DNA of 64,000 bases from Siphonodentalium dalli (Eukaryota > Mollusca > Scaphopoda > Gadilida > Siphonodentaliidae), in assembly GCA_032622095.1 (NCBI GenBank), contig CP136066.1:202390978-202454977 (forward strand), in the 5' to 3' direction. The notes beneath the pieces were generated by a model. The model had not been told where the DNA came from and searched no databases. It saw only the letters and a program-made list of their open reading frames with translations. Within the stretch, counting starts at the first letter, position 1; each line of letters starts with the position of its first letter. The translations under genes were made by a program, and so were the position numbers. Of this stretch, positions 1 to 11,947 are shown one piece after another.

Positions 1-250
1 TAGTTAAAATAACTACATTCGGTAGTTGAAATAACTACCCCCGGGGTGCTATTTTAACTACCCAACGGGAGGCAAATTTTTAACTACTTTGGGTAGGGGG
101 ATGAATACGAACTACCCAGTAGTTAATTTTACTACCTGTGGGTGGTTGGAATTTTAACTACCTACGGGTAGTTAATCTGATAACTACTATTGGTGGGAAA
201 GTTTTCTACCTAGAATGGTTATTCTAACTATTTTAATTGGTAATTCAAAG
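1..250. repeat. TAACTACC-rich degenerate repeat
   Basis: Many imperfect copies of TAACTACC and its complement GGTAGTTA are spread through this stretch, often with a following GGG. The same motif returns at about 19648-19800. This looks like the edge of a dispersed repeat family. No coding potential is seen. Confidence 0.5.
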
Positions 251-2069
251 GTGTCCCATCTAACCACTCCAAGCAGCTATTTTACCTCTAAAGATAGTAA
301 TGACATGTGGACCACAAAATAAGACAATGCAGAAAATAATTTCAATATTTATTAAAAACAAAACATAAATATTTATATATATAGTTCAGAGCATTTGTGC
401 TTTTAGCAAATTGCAATACAAGGTTTCTTACCAGGAATAAGTACATTAGCCTGCACAAAACAATGTCAATTTTGTGAAAATCGATGGATTCTAATAGTTG
501 AAAATTTGACCCAATGCCAGGGAATCTCATCAGACTTCAAATGTCTTAAAAGGACACTAAAACTTATTTCATCCAAATTGATTATATAACCAAAATGGTT
601 GTTGCAATCTGATTTGTCAATTTTTTTAAAACAGCGATAAACTGAAATGGAGTGTCATTTGACCTCAGACGTCTTTAAAAATCAAAAATGAGCAATAAAG
701 AGCGTTCCTTTAAACATATGTAGCAAAATTGGACAAAAGTTAAACTAGTAATGCATGGTTAATATTTTGGATAGGTGCTGTGGGCATCAAATTATTTATA
801 AATGGGCTACTAATCAGCAATAAAGAGCTTTATTATATTCTTAAAACATAGATGTAACTTTGTCAGGAGTTATATTTCAGCTGCTGTTTATCCCAGATAC
901 TTAATTATTTAAATGACTTGAAGGGTCGCAAATAACGCATTCTTAACATGAGCACTGATGCTACCCAGCTAAGGTTGTGCATAAAAAATTGCCCTAGGTC
1001 AAGTTATTTTTGGTTGCTCATATTAGAGTGAATCTGTTTTACCAAGAATCAATAAATTTATGTATATATAACAAAAATGGAAGAACTAAGTGCCATAACT
1101 CTGGTAGAAAAGATATCTGACAATCTCTACTTTTGAACTCAAATGAGATATTGTTGTGAAAGTTTGTTCATGTTATCATGCCAAAGGTCATATATAACAT
1201 TACAAAACTGATATACTAAGGGCTATAATTCAGGTAAAATAAATCTTCAAACTCAATTGATATATTCATGTGAAAGGTCCGCATAAAAAATTACTGGTCT
1301 TTCACTGGGTCTCTACTTTATTCCAAAAAAAATCACGTATTGGGACGTTTTTATCTATTTTAGAGATTTTTATTTGTTCAAACATATTTATATATTATTA
1401 AAAAAATTCACTTTGTGGGCTTTGCAATACTAATGGGAGTGCATGAACTAATGGTTGTATTGTTTATATGCAGTTGTGGACTACACAAGAGTCGATAAAT
1501 AATTCCAAAGAACATAACATGTTCATGTTCAAAATATTGTTTTATAGCTTTAACCAATAATAAAAAATACGGAAGCACCCTTCAGACATGATATCAGTCT
1601 TCAACCCAGAGAACATTACGGGCATGGATTAGTATCCCTCGTCACAACTGGGCGGAGCCACTCTCCCGTATCATTCATTACGAGCATCGAGACACCAGGT
1701 GCGTGGCATCCGAAATAGTAGCCTCTTTCATACCATTTCAGTCGAGTAGAGTCACAACAGCCCTCGCACCTCGCATAGCCATTAGCCAAAAGATAATTTT
1801 ATAATTTTGTGTAGTCCACTTGAGGTATCGTTATATGCAGTGAAAGAATATATTAATCACCAAATTTGCCAAAATTGCCTTAGATAATGTTCGGCTTACA
1901 AGGAAAAATACTTGGCATCACCATTTTTTGTATGGGTATCACGTAAATCCACAAAAGCAAAGAGTATAGACAATCATAATTGAGAACGCTCTTGTGTACT
2001 GCTTTTTTAGCCAACAATTGCACATTATTTCATTATATTTAAAATGGATAAAAATAATACCCATATAGT
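251..2069. other. Non-coding AT-rich stretch, no gene seen
   Basis: There is no open frame with protein-like composition. Around 1080-1290 two diverged segments of about 120 bp share the motif cataactctggt or a decayed form of it, followed by a spacing typical of an old tandem repeat. The motif caataaagagc occurs at about 690 and 820 and also elsewhere in the window (57.86 kb, 63.17 kb), so parts of this stretch are probably old mobile-element sequence. Confidence 0.4.
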
Positions 2070-2202
2070 TTGACGAGATACAAGGCTTATTTTCGCTCGA
2101 ATGTATAATTCAGCAAATGGGGGAACTTCGCTAAAGCTCGGTCCCCATTTGGAATTTATTTACTGAATCATACTCGCGAAAATAAACGATGTATCTCGTC
2201 AA
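2070..2202. mobile_element. Hairpin MITE with TTGACGAGATAC ends
   Basis: The two halves are inverted copies. The left end reads ttgacgagatac and the right end is its complement. The central loop lies between aaatgggg and ccccattt. The arms are diverged but clearly pair over about 50 bp. There is no coding capacity, so this is a small non-autonomous element. Confidence 0.7.
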
Positions 2203-2635
2203 CAGTATTTATGGATATTCTATATTTAACCACTCAATCAACTCATCGATGCGATGCCCGAGAGTGACAACAACTCCCCCCCCCCCCCTTGTGTCGTCAT
2301 TCTCTGGGGATCAATTCCACCAAGTACAGAATCGCAAACAAGTACTTGTAAGGGCAATTGAACATCATCACCATTATCAAAATGAAACTGTTTCCACATA
2401 AATGCGGCCGACCTAACCAGCAAGCGAGTCAGATTGTCAGTGATCATCTGACAGGTAGAGAAAACATTCAATACCATATTGGTCAATGACATGGTACCAC
2501 AAGTCATTCGGAATATGTAGCAATGACTGGCAGTCTAACAAAATGTGTTGTAATTCATGTCAGGAGCATTGATGATATCGGCTAGCTTGTGTGGGTATCG
2601 TGCTTTGCTTTCCCAGTATATATCAAAATCAACAA
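2203..2635. other. Possible decayed coding fragment, unassigned
   Basis: On the minus strand, about 2238-2507 has an open frame whose residues look moderately protein-like. It is interrupted by stops and frame changes upstream, and a C tract at 2276-2288 breaks it. I recognise no domain. It could be an old gene or transposon fragment, or chance. Confidence 0.15.
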
Positions 2636-2639
2636 ATAA

Positions 2640-2712
2640 AATCACAAATGTGGCATCAGATTTCTCCCCAGATGTACCGTTACTAAACTACTGAAATGTG
2701 CCAATATTTGGT
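2640..2712 (+). repeat. Fragment related to the Helitron at 61.7-62.9 kb
   Basis: The segment containing gcatcagatttctccccaga, followed by taccgtta and tgccaat, matches 62130-62200 inside the Helitron called below, with scattered differences. This suggests an old internal fragment of the same family. Confidence 0.5.
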
Positions 2713-2761
2713 ATAAAACAAAACAATGAGTATGAGGCTCTTGGGTTTGGGAGAAAAATAA

Positions 2762-2899
2762 TCCATTATGACCTGGGATGTGGGCATAGAAAAATCTTAT
2801 CTTCGGGGCCAGCTATTGGGTCCGAACAATCGGTCGAAATATCTTGTCCCTCGGGTGAGATCTTTCCATCCCCACGCCCCAGGTCATGATGATAATATT
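2762..2899. mobile_element. Inverted-repeat MITE (ATTATGACCTGGG ends)
   Basis: The left end reads attatgacctgggatgtggg. The complement of the right end reads attatcatcatgacctgggg followed by cgtgggg. The arms pair over about 25 bp around a short middle. No coding capacity. Confidence 0.55.
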
Positions 2900-3687
2900 A
2901 TTCTGGTCTCAACTTAACTTCAGCTGAACACGCACTGCGCCCATAATTTTTTGCATTCAGAATTTGTATTTCTGTTAAAGTTACAAAGAGCATATATAGT
3001 TAATGAAAATGTCCCTGGATTCTAATCACATGTTCACGGCATGCATGTGTTATCAACTGCTACAGATGGCCAATCAGCCATGGCATGAGGATACACCTGT
3101 TGTGTCTTGTCAATACATACGAACGAACAAGTTTTCAATGTGTACATCACCTCCATACACATACTTCTTTTACTGGTCAAATCCTATCATTGGCTCTGTA
3201 TCCAATTATAAGATACACTTTGTAAAAGAATAAATACATGTATCACTTGACTTATCATCTTGCTGAAATATGATATGTGTTGGGAGAAATAAACAGCGAT
3301 TGCTTTAACCTCAATCAGTGATGTCACAAAAATTTGGGGAGATAGGTAATGAAGTTTTCGGTCAAAATGCAAAACCTATCTCAAAACATTGACATGTTAC
3401 GCTGCACATCAGCAGATAAGCGCATTTATAAAATAGCACGATTGCAGGATATGTTGGCTGACCAAATGGGCAACCAATTAAATTCATTATTTTGGCAAAT
3501 GATGAAACCAGTTGCATATGTCCCATTTAACTGTAGATTCAATATCCAAACATTTTCAACGTATTATTCAGGTTTCTAAATGTATGCATTCAATATGTGA
3601 TTACATGGTAATTTCAATTATAATGTCTAAGAACGTTTCATAATTTTATAGCGAACTGCTTGGTTCAGTAAAACGTTTTTAGTTTAG
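2900..3687. other. No gene seen
   Basis: AT-rich sequence with only short, low-quality open frames on both strands. No repeats or motifs could be identified. Confidence 0.3.
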
Positions 3688-3822
3688 TTGTGGTGGATTG
3701 ATGGTAACATGGTGTGACATTGACGACTTCGGGTTTATGTTCAACCAATTCGCAAAGCAATGAGGTTGAACATACACTAGAAGCGGTCAATGTCATGCCA
3801 TGTTACCGCCAATCCACCACAA
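3688..3822. mobile_element. Hairpin MITE with TTGTGGTGGATTG ends
   Basis: The left arm begins ttgtggtggattg and the right arm ends with its complement caatccaccacaa. Pairing continues inward through gtaacatgg, tgacattgac and gttcaacc, so most of the 135 bp folds back on itself. Flanking target duplications are not obvious. Confidence 0.75.
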
Positions 3823-3980
3823 TAGCGTATATGTTCTACCAACAGTCCTGGTCATTCACATTAATTTGGCACTTATTCCGAAGAATGATCAGCAGAAAAT
3901 GTCAAAATCTCCTATACCTCTCTCCAACATAAATGACGTCATGAAAAGGCCATCGAGAGACGATGGAACGGTCTTGGTTT

Positions 3981-4540
3981 CCGTTATGTTGATGCTCCAG
4001 ATGTAAACATAGAATATGTTGCGCAACTCTTTGATCAAAGACACGGTTTCTTACTGGGAGCGGAACATTGAATGATTTTTAACCTGGTCACCATGTTAAG
4101 AGAATTTCCTGCAGTACATACACATGTACATAAGTGCAAACTGTGCGATGCTGAACCTTTAATTCTTAGTACGAACACCAAACTCAAGCTCAGAATCATT
4201 TAGGTGCTTGTTGTGTTGAACTTCTTCTCTGTACTTCCAATGTAGTTCCAAACATGTTTCCGTTATGTTGATGGCTCCAGATGTAAACATGGGATATGTT
4301 GCGCGACTTTCTTACCAACCAAAGATGTGGTTTCTTACTGGAAGCGGAACATTGTATGACTTTCATCCTAGTCACCATGTTAGAGAATTTCCTGCTATAC
4401 ATACACATGTACATGGATGCAACCTGTGGGTATGATGTTGAGCCTTTAATTCTTAGTATGAACATCGAATTACACTACCCGAAGCTCAGAGATCGGGATA
4501 ATATTCTTCTCTGTAGTTCCAATGTAGTTCCAAACATGTT
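3981..4540. repeat. Diverged direct duplication, period about 279 bp
   Basis: The segment starting ccgttatgttgatg at 3981 recurs at 4260. The copies share atgttgcgc, gtttcttactgg, agcggaacattg, gagaatttcctgc, acatacacatgtacat and ctttaattcttagta, in the same order. The second copy has a 91-codon open frame at 4296-4571, but the first copy is broken in that frame. It is unclear whether this is a decayed gene fragment or a non-coding repeat. Confidence 0.7.
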
Positions 4541-5052
4541 CCTACCTGCAAATAAGGGCCAAACGAGATGATGTACATGTACATTAATAAAAGTGTTAAT
4601 GTAGCTCAGCTTGGACATGAGATATAATTCTCACAGAACATCATGGAATGATGAAGGTGGAAATTTCCAGTGATGGATTGAAGCGTATACCTTCGGTTAA
4701 GCAGATTCATATATCACACATTGTTCTAGGCCTTTGCCGACCCATTACAACAGGATTGGGTGCCCAAAATTGGTTATAACCAAACCGTAATATTCAGAAT
4801 TTGTCATGTTTTTGTATATTAATTATATTTCGGAAAATGCTCAAAGATTTAATTAAATCTAAAACAGCATTGGACGTAACAATAATCAGTGCCATTGTAG
4901 CTACATGTACATATAACATTAAATACTAGCAGAGCATTATTTTTGTAAATATCTGGTGGAATTTCTGAAGATATTTTTGGCATGCCTGCATTATTGATTT
5001 GAGTACCTGTACACAAAAACCGATGTGGCTCTATGTCAGGGTTAATGGAAGA
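4541..5052. other. No gene seen
   Basis: AT-rich, with several tacatgtac palindromes. Nothing else could be supported. Confidence 0.3.
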
Positions 5053-5133
5053 GCTACTGGACATTCGTAAACTAGATGCCAAGATGGTCAAGGACATAAC
5101 CCGGGACCATTTAGTTTATGAATGTCCGGTAGC
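5053..5133. repeat. Short inverted repeat (hairpin)
   Basis: The left arm gctactggacattcgtaaac pairs with the right arm gtttatgaatgtccggtagc, with one or two mismatches, around a short loop containing aagatggtca. This resembles a minimal MITE. Confidence 0.6.
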
Positions 5134-6383
5134 CTACGGTAGCGAGTCCAATAAGTTATAACCGACTTAAACAGTTTTATAATATGCAAGGAGAAAGTAC
5201 ATTGATCCAATACATGCATAAATTTGTTTCCATTTTCGGCAGTTTTTTCCGACAATTTGTTTACCCCCACCCCCCCCCCCTTTAACACTAAAACAGAGAT
5301 TTGCGGGGGGAAATTCACTGTAAACAGCTGTATATGAATTTCTGTGCATACTATTTATCATGGATGTTAACATGGACATGTAAATAGGAATGAGTCATTT
5401 TTAGGTTATTCGGCCAAAAAAACATGGCTGCCAGCGGCCATCTTGGATTTCAAAATTTGCAACAAAATACAACACGATAACTGCCTGCAGTCAGTTTACA
5501 GTTAGAATTACATTATTTCTCTCATTCAAAGTGGTTTTGAAGCCCAACTCATTGCCAAAACACTAAAAAACAAGCAGGAATTTTTTTTTTTAGTTGCGGA
5601 AAAAATTGCTTGTTGGTGGCTTTGACCACCCACCCACCCTGGCATACTTGTCGAAAAAAAAAAATTCACCCCCCCCCCCCGATACATGCTGCTTTTTCTG
5701 ACAAGGAATTGTATTACATAAACAAGGGCGTTTATAAGCAATATGCTGATGATTGATATTTCTTGAATAGAGATCCCCGTGGCGTGGGAGTTCGTAGTGC
5801 AAACATTGGGAGACATGACCATTCTAGATTACAAAATGACGGTAGGGGTAACAATATCATGAATATAACGAAACATATACAATAAATGGTACATGTAATT
5901 ATTTCTCATTAGATAGTAGCACAAATGATGTGAGCTGTTTTTAAAGCTCATTTGGTTGTGATTTAAGGAACGATTTTTAAGTTATGACCATTGAAATTTC
6001 GTCAAATATATATGCCAAAAAAATTTCGACTTTTTTTCAAAATACGTCTATCCTTTTGTGATATTTCTTTTTGTTCATAATAAGTAGACTAATCGGGGTC
6101 AGTTAAGTGGATGTTTCGTTTCATTTATCACAATTTTAACTATCATTGATTGATTTTATAGAATATAGCCATTTTCAAGGAATTTTGACACGAGTTTGAC
6201 CATTTAAAAACAAAATTCTGGGCTTTGCCCCATACACCTCAGAAATTCTGATGTAGAATAGTACACAGAAATAGAAAATCAAAATAGGAATTTCTCCATC
6301 TCCGGGTGACAGCTACCTCAGCCACAACACGGTCTAATCAGTAAAGATCACTGGCATATGGAGCCTCACATATTATTAATTGA
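5134..6383. other. Low-complexity stretch, no gene seen
   Basis: It contains homopolymer C runs (about 5266-5280 and 5670-5680), A/T runs, and the segment atggctgccagcggccat, which is related to one near 58650. Open frames on the minus strand over 5088-5822 are driven by the C/G runs and do not look like proteins. Confidence 0.35.
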
Positions 6384-6502
6384 TATATAAGAGAATGCAC
6401 TGGCTTACAAGGTCATGGTAAATATTGTTAGGCCAATGTATTATCTTGTATTGGCGGGGGAGACTCTTATATAAGAGAATGCATTGGCACGGGATTTTCC
6501 CA
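6384..6502. mobile_element. Partial copy of the foldback family seen at 24.6 kb
   Basis: Shared blocks are tataagagaatgca, gttaggccaatg, tataagagaatgcattggca and gggattttccc. Their order matches one nested half of the complete element at 24580-24966. This copy is diverged and lacks one outer arm. Confidence 0.6.
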
Positions 6503-7837
6503 ACTCAATATCATCAAATGATAGACCCCCCCCCCTTACCCTAGATGGGAAGATTCAACAGATCTATCATGTTTGTTGCATAAATTCGCTCCATTGATAG
6601 TAGACCTTGTCTGTGCAAGAATTTGCTGATGATAATGGGATTTGACATGAAAGTCATCTGATACTCAGTATTATCTGGAGAACATTAAAGGCAAGAGCGG
6701 CGTTCGTTGCAGGAATATTTCTATTTGTTCAAATCGCCATCAACGGAAGGAACACCAAAATACATACAGTTCCGCTCATATGCCAAACATAATCAGAGCG
6801 TAAATATAACATTGTCGTCAAGACGTACGATGGTGTACAATAACAAGAACCTGCTTGTGTTACAGCAGTTGTGCTTCTGTTTACACAACACAACGTAATT
6901 TATTGGTTAATCACACAAAAATTATATAAACGCTCTTTATTATTTCCATATCGGGAAAAGAGTAACAAATAACGCTCTTTATGTTTACCATATCCGGATC
7001 TAAACAAAAGTCAGAAAACGTAACTTTTTTTGCTTCTGTTTACATTACAAGGGGAAAACATTTACAATAGCATACTGTTTTTGCCATATTTCTGATTGGG
7101 ATAAGAACAAAGTCTGTCTATATTTTACTATTATTTCTGTTTATGGTTTTTGACCGAGGTGAATATTTAAACAGCAAACCCACCTCCAAGGCCGCCCATA
7201 TCTTCAACTCTTTCTATACCGGTACTTATGTATTTTCCCTAAGTTATGAAAGAGACCGAATATATATGATATAGAGATAATGAAATCATATATAATCATA
7301 TATATATACTGCATCCAATTTGGGTTGATATGGGTGACTTTCATGTAGTTTTGTGGTTATGAGACCACATGCATGCCTTGTTATTGGCCCCCTGATTTCT
7401 GCTCTGTTGTCTTTAAAAAAAATTATATCTTTTGCAACATGGGTGCCACCAGGATATCTCCAGATTATAATACCGGGCTGACTATTGCAGATCTCCCCAA
7501 TGGGTGCAGCTAACCCTCATGGACAAGGGGTTGTATCCCCTCCCTGACGAGATCAAACCCTGTTTTCCAATGAGATCTAATATTGACAATTTCTCATCAT
7601 CAGTGATGAATGCAAGACCACCCTCTTGGGACGGGGCATCAGAGTGGGACGTGGGCTGGTTATGCATGGGTCTTAATCCCACCAACTGCAGTCAAACATC
7701 ACTCAACATTTAGTTGGAAACTTTATACCAAAAATAGGTTGAAATTGTGGTCATAGATTTTCCAACAATTTATTAGTGACATACACAGCTGACATACATG
7801 TATATTCCTTTCAAATTGCAAATCGTCTCACTGCGTG
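6503..7837. other. No gene seen; A/T-rich with a short unassigned open frame
   Basis: There are several aacgctctttat motifs (about 6928 and 6975), a TATA-rich stretch near 7258-7310, and opposing short open frames at 7482-7713 that I cannot assign. The latter are the best candidate for an old coding fragment here, but no domain is recognisable. Confidence 0.3.
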
Positions 7838-7992
7838 TATAAACCACCGACCCCCCGGAAAGCAACTGACAAACTTGCCCAGATACATGATTCCAGTCAC
7901 TCTACCTATGACGGGGTTCGAACCAGCTTCGTCGGCACTGGACAGAGTAATGCACCTGGCACTCTACCGACTGTACCACCGGGAGCCCCTGA
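7838..7992 (-). mobile_element. tRNA-derived SINE
   Basis: On the minus strand the head carries an RNA polymerase III A box, TGGTACAGTCGG (7967-7978), and a B box, GGTTCGAACCC (7914-7924), about 45 bp apart. This is the layout of a tRNA promoter. The sequence around them does not fold into a complete tRNA with matching acceptor ends. Downstream there is a non-tRNA body with TGGGCAAG and a GGGGGGTCGGTGG-like stretch, as expected for a SINE. The 3' tail is not clearly delimited. Confidence 0.75.
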
Positions 7993-8036
7993 GTTATAAT
8001 AATGCATAATGTGTTTACGGATGGAACAAGACCGGA

Positions 8037-8320
8037 AACTCTGGTATGCATTGACAGGCAAAACCTGTGATATGCAGTAATATATGCATATGTCCTTCCC
8101 TATCATTCTGGTCTATCACCATACCAAACCAAATCGGAAATTCGACAACAGACACTTATATTGCAAAAACTTTGAACGGACTGAATTTCATAAAGCCGAA
8201 CAGGGCCCATAACTCTGGTAGGCATCGATGGTCACAACCCGTGATATTATGCATATTCATTCCCCATTTCTGGTCTGTCACCGTGCCATAGAGCATCAAA
8301 ATATGACAACCGACTCCCGA
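8037..8320. repeat. Diverged tandem duplication, period about 174 bp
   Basis: The segment aactctggtatgcat at 8037 recurs as aactctggtaggcat at 8211. Both are followed by acctgtgatat/acccgtgatat, atgcatat, attctggtctatcacc/tttctggtctgtcacc and accaaacc/atagagcat. This is an old tandem repeat without protein-like frames. Confidence 0.6.
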
Positions 8321-8436
8321 GTTACAATGCAAAATGTTTGTATGGTCGGACGGTCAACAATATACCGGTACCTGCCAACTAATATCGGGGGATATAATAA
8401 CCATACATGTATATCTCTGTGTATACCTAACCAAAA

Positions 8437-8530
8437 ACAATTCCCCTCCACCACCCCACCTTTGGTGAATAAGACTGAAAAAAAAAAAAACAATTCCCCT
8501 CCACCACCCCACCTCGGTGAATAAGACTGA
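8437..8530. repeat. Short direct duplication around an A run
   Basis: The segment caattcccctccaccacccc followed by acct and gtgaataagactga is present twice, separated by a run of A. The second copy differs by one or two bases. Confidence 0.75.
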
Positions 8531-8636
8531 AGAGTTTTTTGGTCATGTACAAATAATTGTGGAACCCCTGACTTGTTTACCACTATTTACACTGGCCAGT
8601 GTTCTGTCACACACAACACACTCGATATATTAAGGC

Positions 8637-8858
8637 TACAGTAATGCCCTATTAAAGTAATCGACATCTTTAAATAACCAGCAGAATTATGGGTAACTTT
8701 TCAGGATTTAGTAGGAAATATGGCTTGTTGCCATTCATCGGAAAGCTTACGGCGAGAGCTTTCCGATGAAAGGCAACAAGCCATATTCCGACTAAATCCT
8801 GAACGTTACCCATAATTCTGCTTTGGTTAAGAGGTTGATTACTTAGGGCATTACTGTA
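8637..8858. mobile_element. Long-hairpin MITE with TA target duplication
   Basis: The ends are tacagtaatgccct and its complement, flanked or bounded by TA. Pairing extends almost through the whole element (gcagaattatgggtaac, aggattta, atatggcttgttgcc and tcggaaagct all have inverted partners) to a loop of a few bases. TA ends and a deep hairpin fit a Tc1/mariner-type MITE. The family assignment is an inference. Confidence 0.85.
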
Positions 8859-8884
8859 TAATGGGGTCTAGGACTATTTGTGAC

Positions 8885-9283
8885 ATACCCCGCTGGACAA
8901 AACAAGTGTCCATTGGCACCGCAGTGTATTTGCCGTTCGGCCGCGGTGTCAGAGTTTGTAACTGCAGTTGAGCACCGCGGCCGAACGGCAAGTACACCGT
9001 GGCCCAACAGCAAGTACACTGCGGCCGAAAGGCAACTACACCGCAGCCGAACGGCATGTACACCGTGGTTAGATTTCTGGTTTGCATCGTCTTTTTTCAG
9101 TTTAATGAACGTACAGTGTACACCGCGGCGCGGCAATTACACCATGGCCGAACGGCAAGTACACCGCGGCCCAACTGTAGTTAGCCGGTGGAGCCGCGGT
9201 GTACTAGTAGTTGCATTTCAGCCACGGTGGCAACGCTAACTGCACCGCGGTTAGGTGGACTCTTGTTTTGTCAAGCAGGGTAT
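8885..9283. mobile_element. TIR element containing GC-rich 22-24-bp tandem repeats
   Basis: The left end is ataccccgctggacaaaaca. The complement of the right end is ataccctgcttgacaaaaca. The arms continue through agtgtcca/agagtcca and accgcagtg/accgcggtg. Inside are about ten imperfect copies of GGCCGAACGGCAAGTACACCGC, in both orientations, separated by an AT-rich spacer near 9065-9110. Open frames on both strands follow the repeat and are not genes. This is a non-autonomous DNA transposon of undetermined superfamily. Confidence 0.75.
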
Positions 9284-10689
9284 TATAATGTACCTACATG
9301 CTTTATCATTGTTGTTAGATACAGGAAACACCTGGAAATACAGTTTGTTTTTCTGATCTGTGTTTACCAATTAAGCATGTTATTGCTCGAGTCTTAATGG
9401 TACACAGCAAGAGTTTGCACCAACAAAGGATAGTGGAATGGGATTGAAAGGCAGTTAACACAGTTACCGTATTGATGAACGGCTAAAAAAAAACTCCGAA
9501 ATTTTGAAAAAAAAACATGAAAAAGGGGGGTGGGCCCCCAAAATTTTGAGGAATTTTTTTGCACAAATGGGGTGATGGTTTTCTCGGGGTCTGAATTTTG
9601 TTTTGTTGGCCCTATACATGTATGTGCAATATTTTTCCAGACCCCCTGGTCTGAGGTTATTTTTAGGGTCGGTCGACGTGTGGAAACATGTATCTTTTTT
9701 CATTGGCCTAAGTATATATCCACATAGTTTTTCACAATTTACGTAGATCCGTCCACTGCGCGTTTATATGTTGAAATCAACTGTAAACAATAGAAAGATG
9801 GGGAGAGTGCGCAGTGTGCACATGCACGTAGCATTGGAACTGTTTTAATTATCTACTTGGATTAACTGTTTTAAAGAATTTTTTTCAACACACAGAAAAA
9901 ATAGATATGATATGAAGTATAAGATATTAGCTTTGTGTTCCGCAATGCTGTATAATTTGAATGTTGTGTTGAGTGAACGGCGTGTAAACAATATACTGTA
10001 GACACATATTGAGGAAAAATAATTGAAAACAAATTTAATCCTATACTACCCCGATTCTACTACTATAACCGATGGTGAAGACACTGTTTTTGGTGTTATT
10101 TTTCATGTCTATTTTCTAACTATTCCAATATCAAATGGGGTAACAGCCTAACAGGTGTGTTATAGCCATGTTGGTACAGACATTCTACATAATTATATCG
10201 TTTACGACTATTAAAGCATTGTTTGTGTATATTTAATTTTATTACTAACTTGGCAATAGTTGATTCACCTAAAGCCACCTATCACAGAAAGTGATAGGCA
10301 TTTTTCAATACCAATTGTCATCATGGATGCCATTTTGAATAGAACATTTTGCTCCAAGCAGGTTTATCAGATTTTGATTATGTTATAGAGGATATGATTA
10401 TTATTCCTCTTCAAAATGGAATAAAAACCAACTTACATGTAGTCCAAATATTTTCTAGATCAAAACTTTTATCGACAAGACTATTTTGTCTTTTCAGCAT
10501 TTATCCCTGACCTGGAGGTCTTACCATGTTTGCCATTTTCCCACATTTCATCTTGTGACTCAGAGGCAGGTGGTTTTAATTAAACTGATGGAGAAATAAA
10601 ATTAAAAAAATTTGAGTGACAGTTTTCAATATCGTTCCTTTTTATTAGAAGTAGAAACATATTTTCCCAATTTTCATTTCGGTCCTAAA
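9284..10689. other. No gene seen
   Basis: AT-rich sequence. 9480-9700 contains A runs and GGGGGGTGGGCCCCC, giving spurious frames on both strands. There is no repeat structure beyond this. Confidence 0.3.
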
Positions 10690-11100
10690 TTAGTGTTTCT
10701 CCGGCTCGGGGGTTAACAAAATATTAGATATGAGTCGAGGATCCCACCAATCAAAGCTCAGAGTTATCAGATATCAATTTTTCATATCTTTTATTTTTCA
10801 CCACCTGGGTAGGAGGTACTCAATCCGATGATCAGACACTCCTATATTACTATTTCTTTTTTTTGGGGGGCAAAATTTTTTTGCTTTGAGTCGAGGAACC
10901 CACCCATCAAAGCTCAGAGTGATCAGATATCAATTTTTGAAGTTTGTTATTTCTCGAGATGTAAGTGGTAATACGATCAAATTTTGATATACTTTAGTGA
11001 TGATACTACCATATTTTGTTGAAAGAATGTTGGTAAACAACAAGTTTTGAGTAATTTGATACCATAGTTGACAGTGATTAGCATTATTTTATTGCAATAC
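10690..11100. repeat. Dispersed repeat, two partial copies; also at 20.45-20.76 kb
   Basis: The segment gagtcgagga(t/a)cccacc, then tcaaagctcagagt, atcagatatcaattttt and tttttcacca, occurs at about 10732-10805 and again at 10886-10960. A third copy lies at 20475-20560. The following block atagttgacagtg(a/g)ttag is shared by 11060-11090 and 20720-20745. Confidence 0.65.
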
Positions 11101-11599
11101 ATCGATTCTGATAACTAAAGCATATTTTGAAGAAATGTTGTATCTTGATGATATGGGTACTGTTTGATTGGCTTGAGTATATTTAAAAACAACTACGGAA
11201 TTTAACTAACTGCAGTTCATCGACAGCCAACTGAGAATTATTGACTACTAAATTGTGATTAGAGTATATTTGAGAAAAATCAATGTTTTCCAAGAATCAA
11301 TGTAAATGACTAAAATTCATGTTGACATTGTGTAACAAACTGGATAACTGGTCTATTGTTACATCCATGTCAACAGAGGCTATTATTCTCGCATGGACAA
11401 ATAAGATCCAATGGAAACACATTATCGCGTGCCAAAAATGATAGGGATGCTGGTTTGCATATATGTTTTGAGACCCCTTTTCTCGAATTACGTAAACATA
11501 AATTTTAGGGTTCGAATGAGCCATGTCCGTTTAATGTCTACAACTGTCTTAATTATTTATAACCCTTCTATGACTGGAGCTTCTTGAAATTTTGCGAAA

Positions 11600-11638
11600 A
11601 CCCTGTGCCAATCATGCATTCTCTTACATATGCGAAAC
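11600..11638. mobile_element. Short relic of the foldback family
   Basis: The sequence accctgtgccaatcatgcat followed by tctcttacatatgcga matches the outer arm of the element at 24580-24966 (ccctgtg, caatgcattctcttatatatgcga) with a small insertion. Confidence 0.55.
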
Positions 11639-11800
11639 TCCATTAGGGATCAATGACAAATATGTTTGTAGTAGATATGTGGTCAAGAAAATGATTTGAT
11701 GTCTTTACTGTGCTGCTCAGAGCTTGTCACATAACTTGCATTGTGACACCGTAATTACACAACGCCTTAGATAGTGAACTATTCTGATAGACCTATTTTA

Positions 11801-11947
11801 TTTGTTGAAAAATACTAGCGATATAACAAGATACACCAATGCATTCATAGATTCAAATTGAAAGTTTCAAATATATCATGGTTTTATGCGCAAAAACATA
11901 TGAATGCATTGGTGTATCTTGTTATTTCGCTAGTATTTTTCAACAAA
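11801..11947. mobile_element. Hairpin MITE with TTTGTTGAAAAATACTAGCG ends
   Basis: The left arm tttgttgaaaaatactagcg, continued by ataacaagatacaccaatgc, pairs almost perfectly with the right arm ending in cgctagtatttttcaacaaa. The loop contains tttcaaatatatcatgg. The arms are about 48 bp with very few mismatches, so the insertion is relatively young. Confidence 0.85.

Noticed and set aside
7880..7992. A true tRNA gene
   Set aside because: The A and B boxes are good, but the acceptor stem and overall cloverleaf do not close and a SINE-like body follows.
8843..9397. Overlapping frames in the CACCGCGGCC repeat region
   Set aside because: They follow the transposon's internal tandem repeat on both strands and lack any domain.
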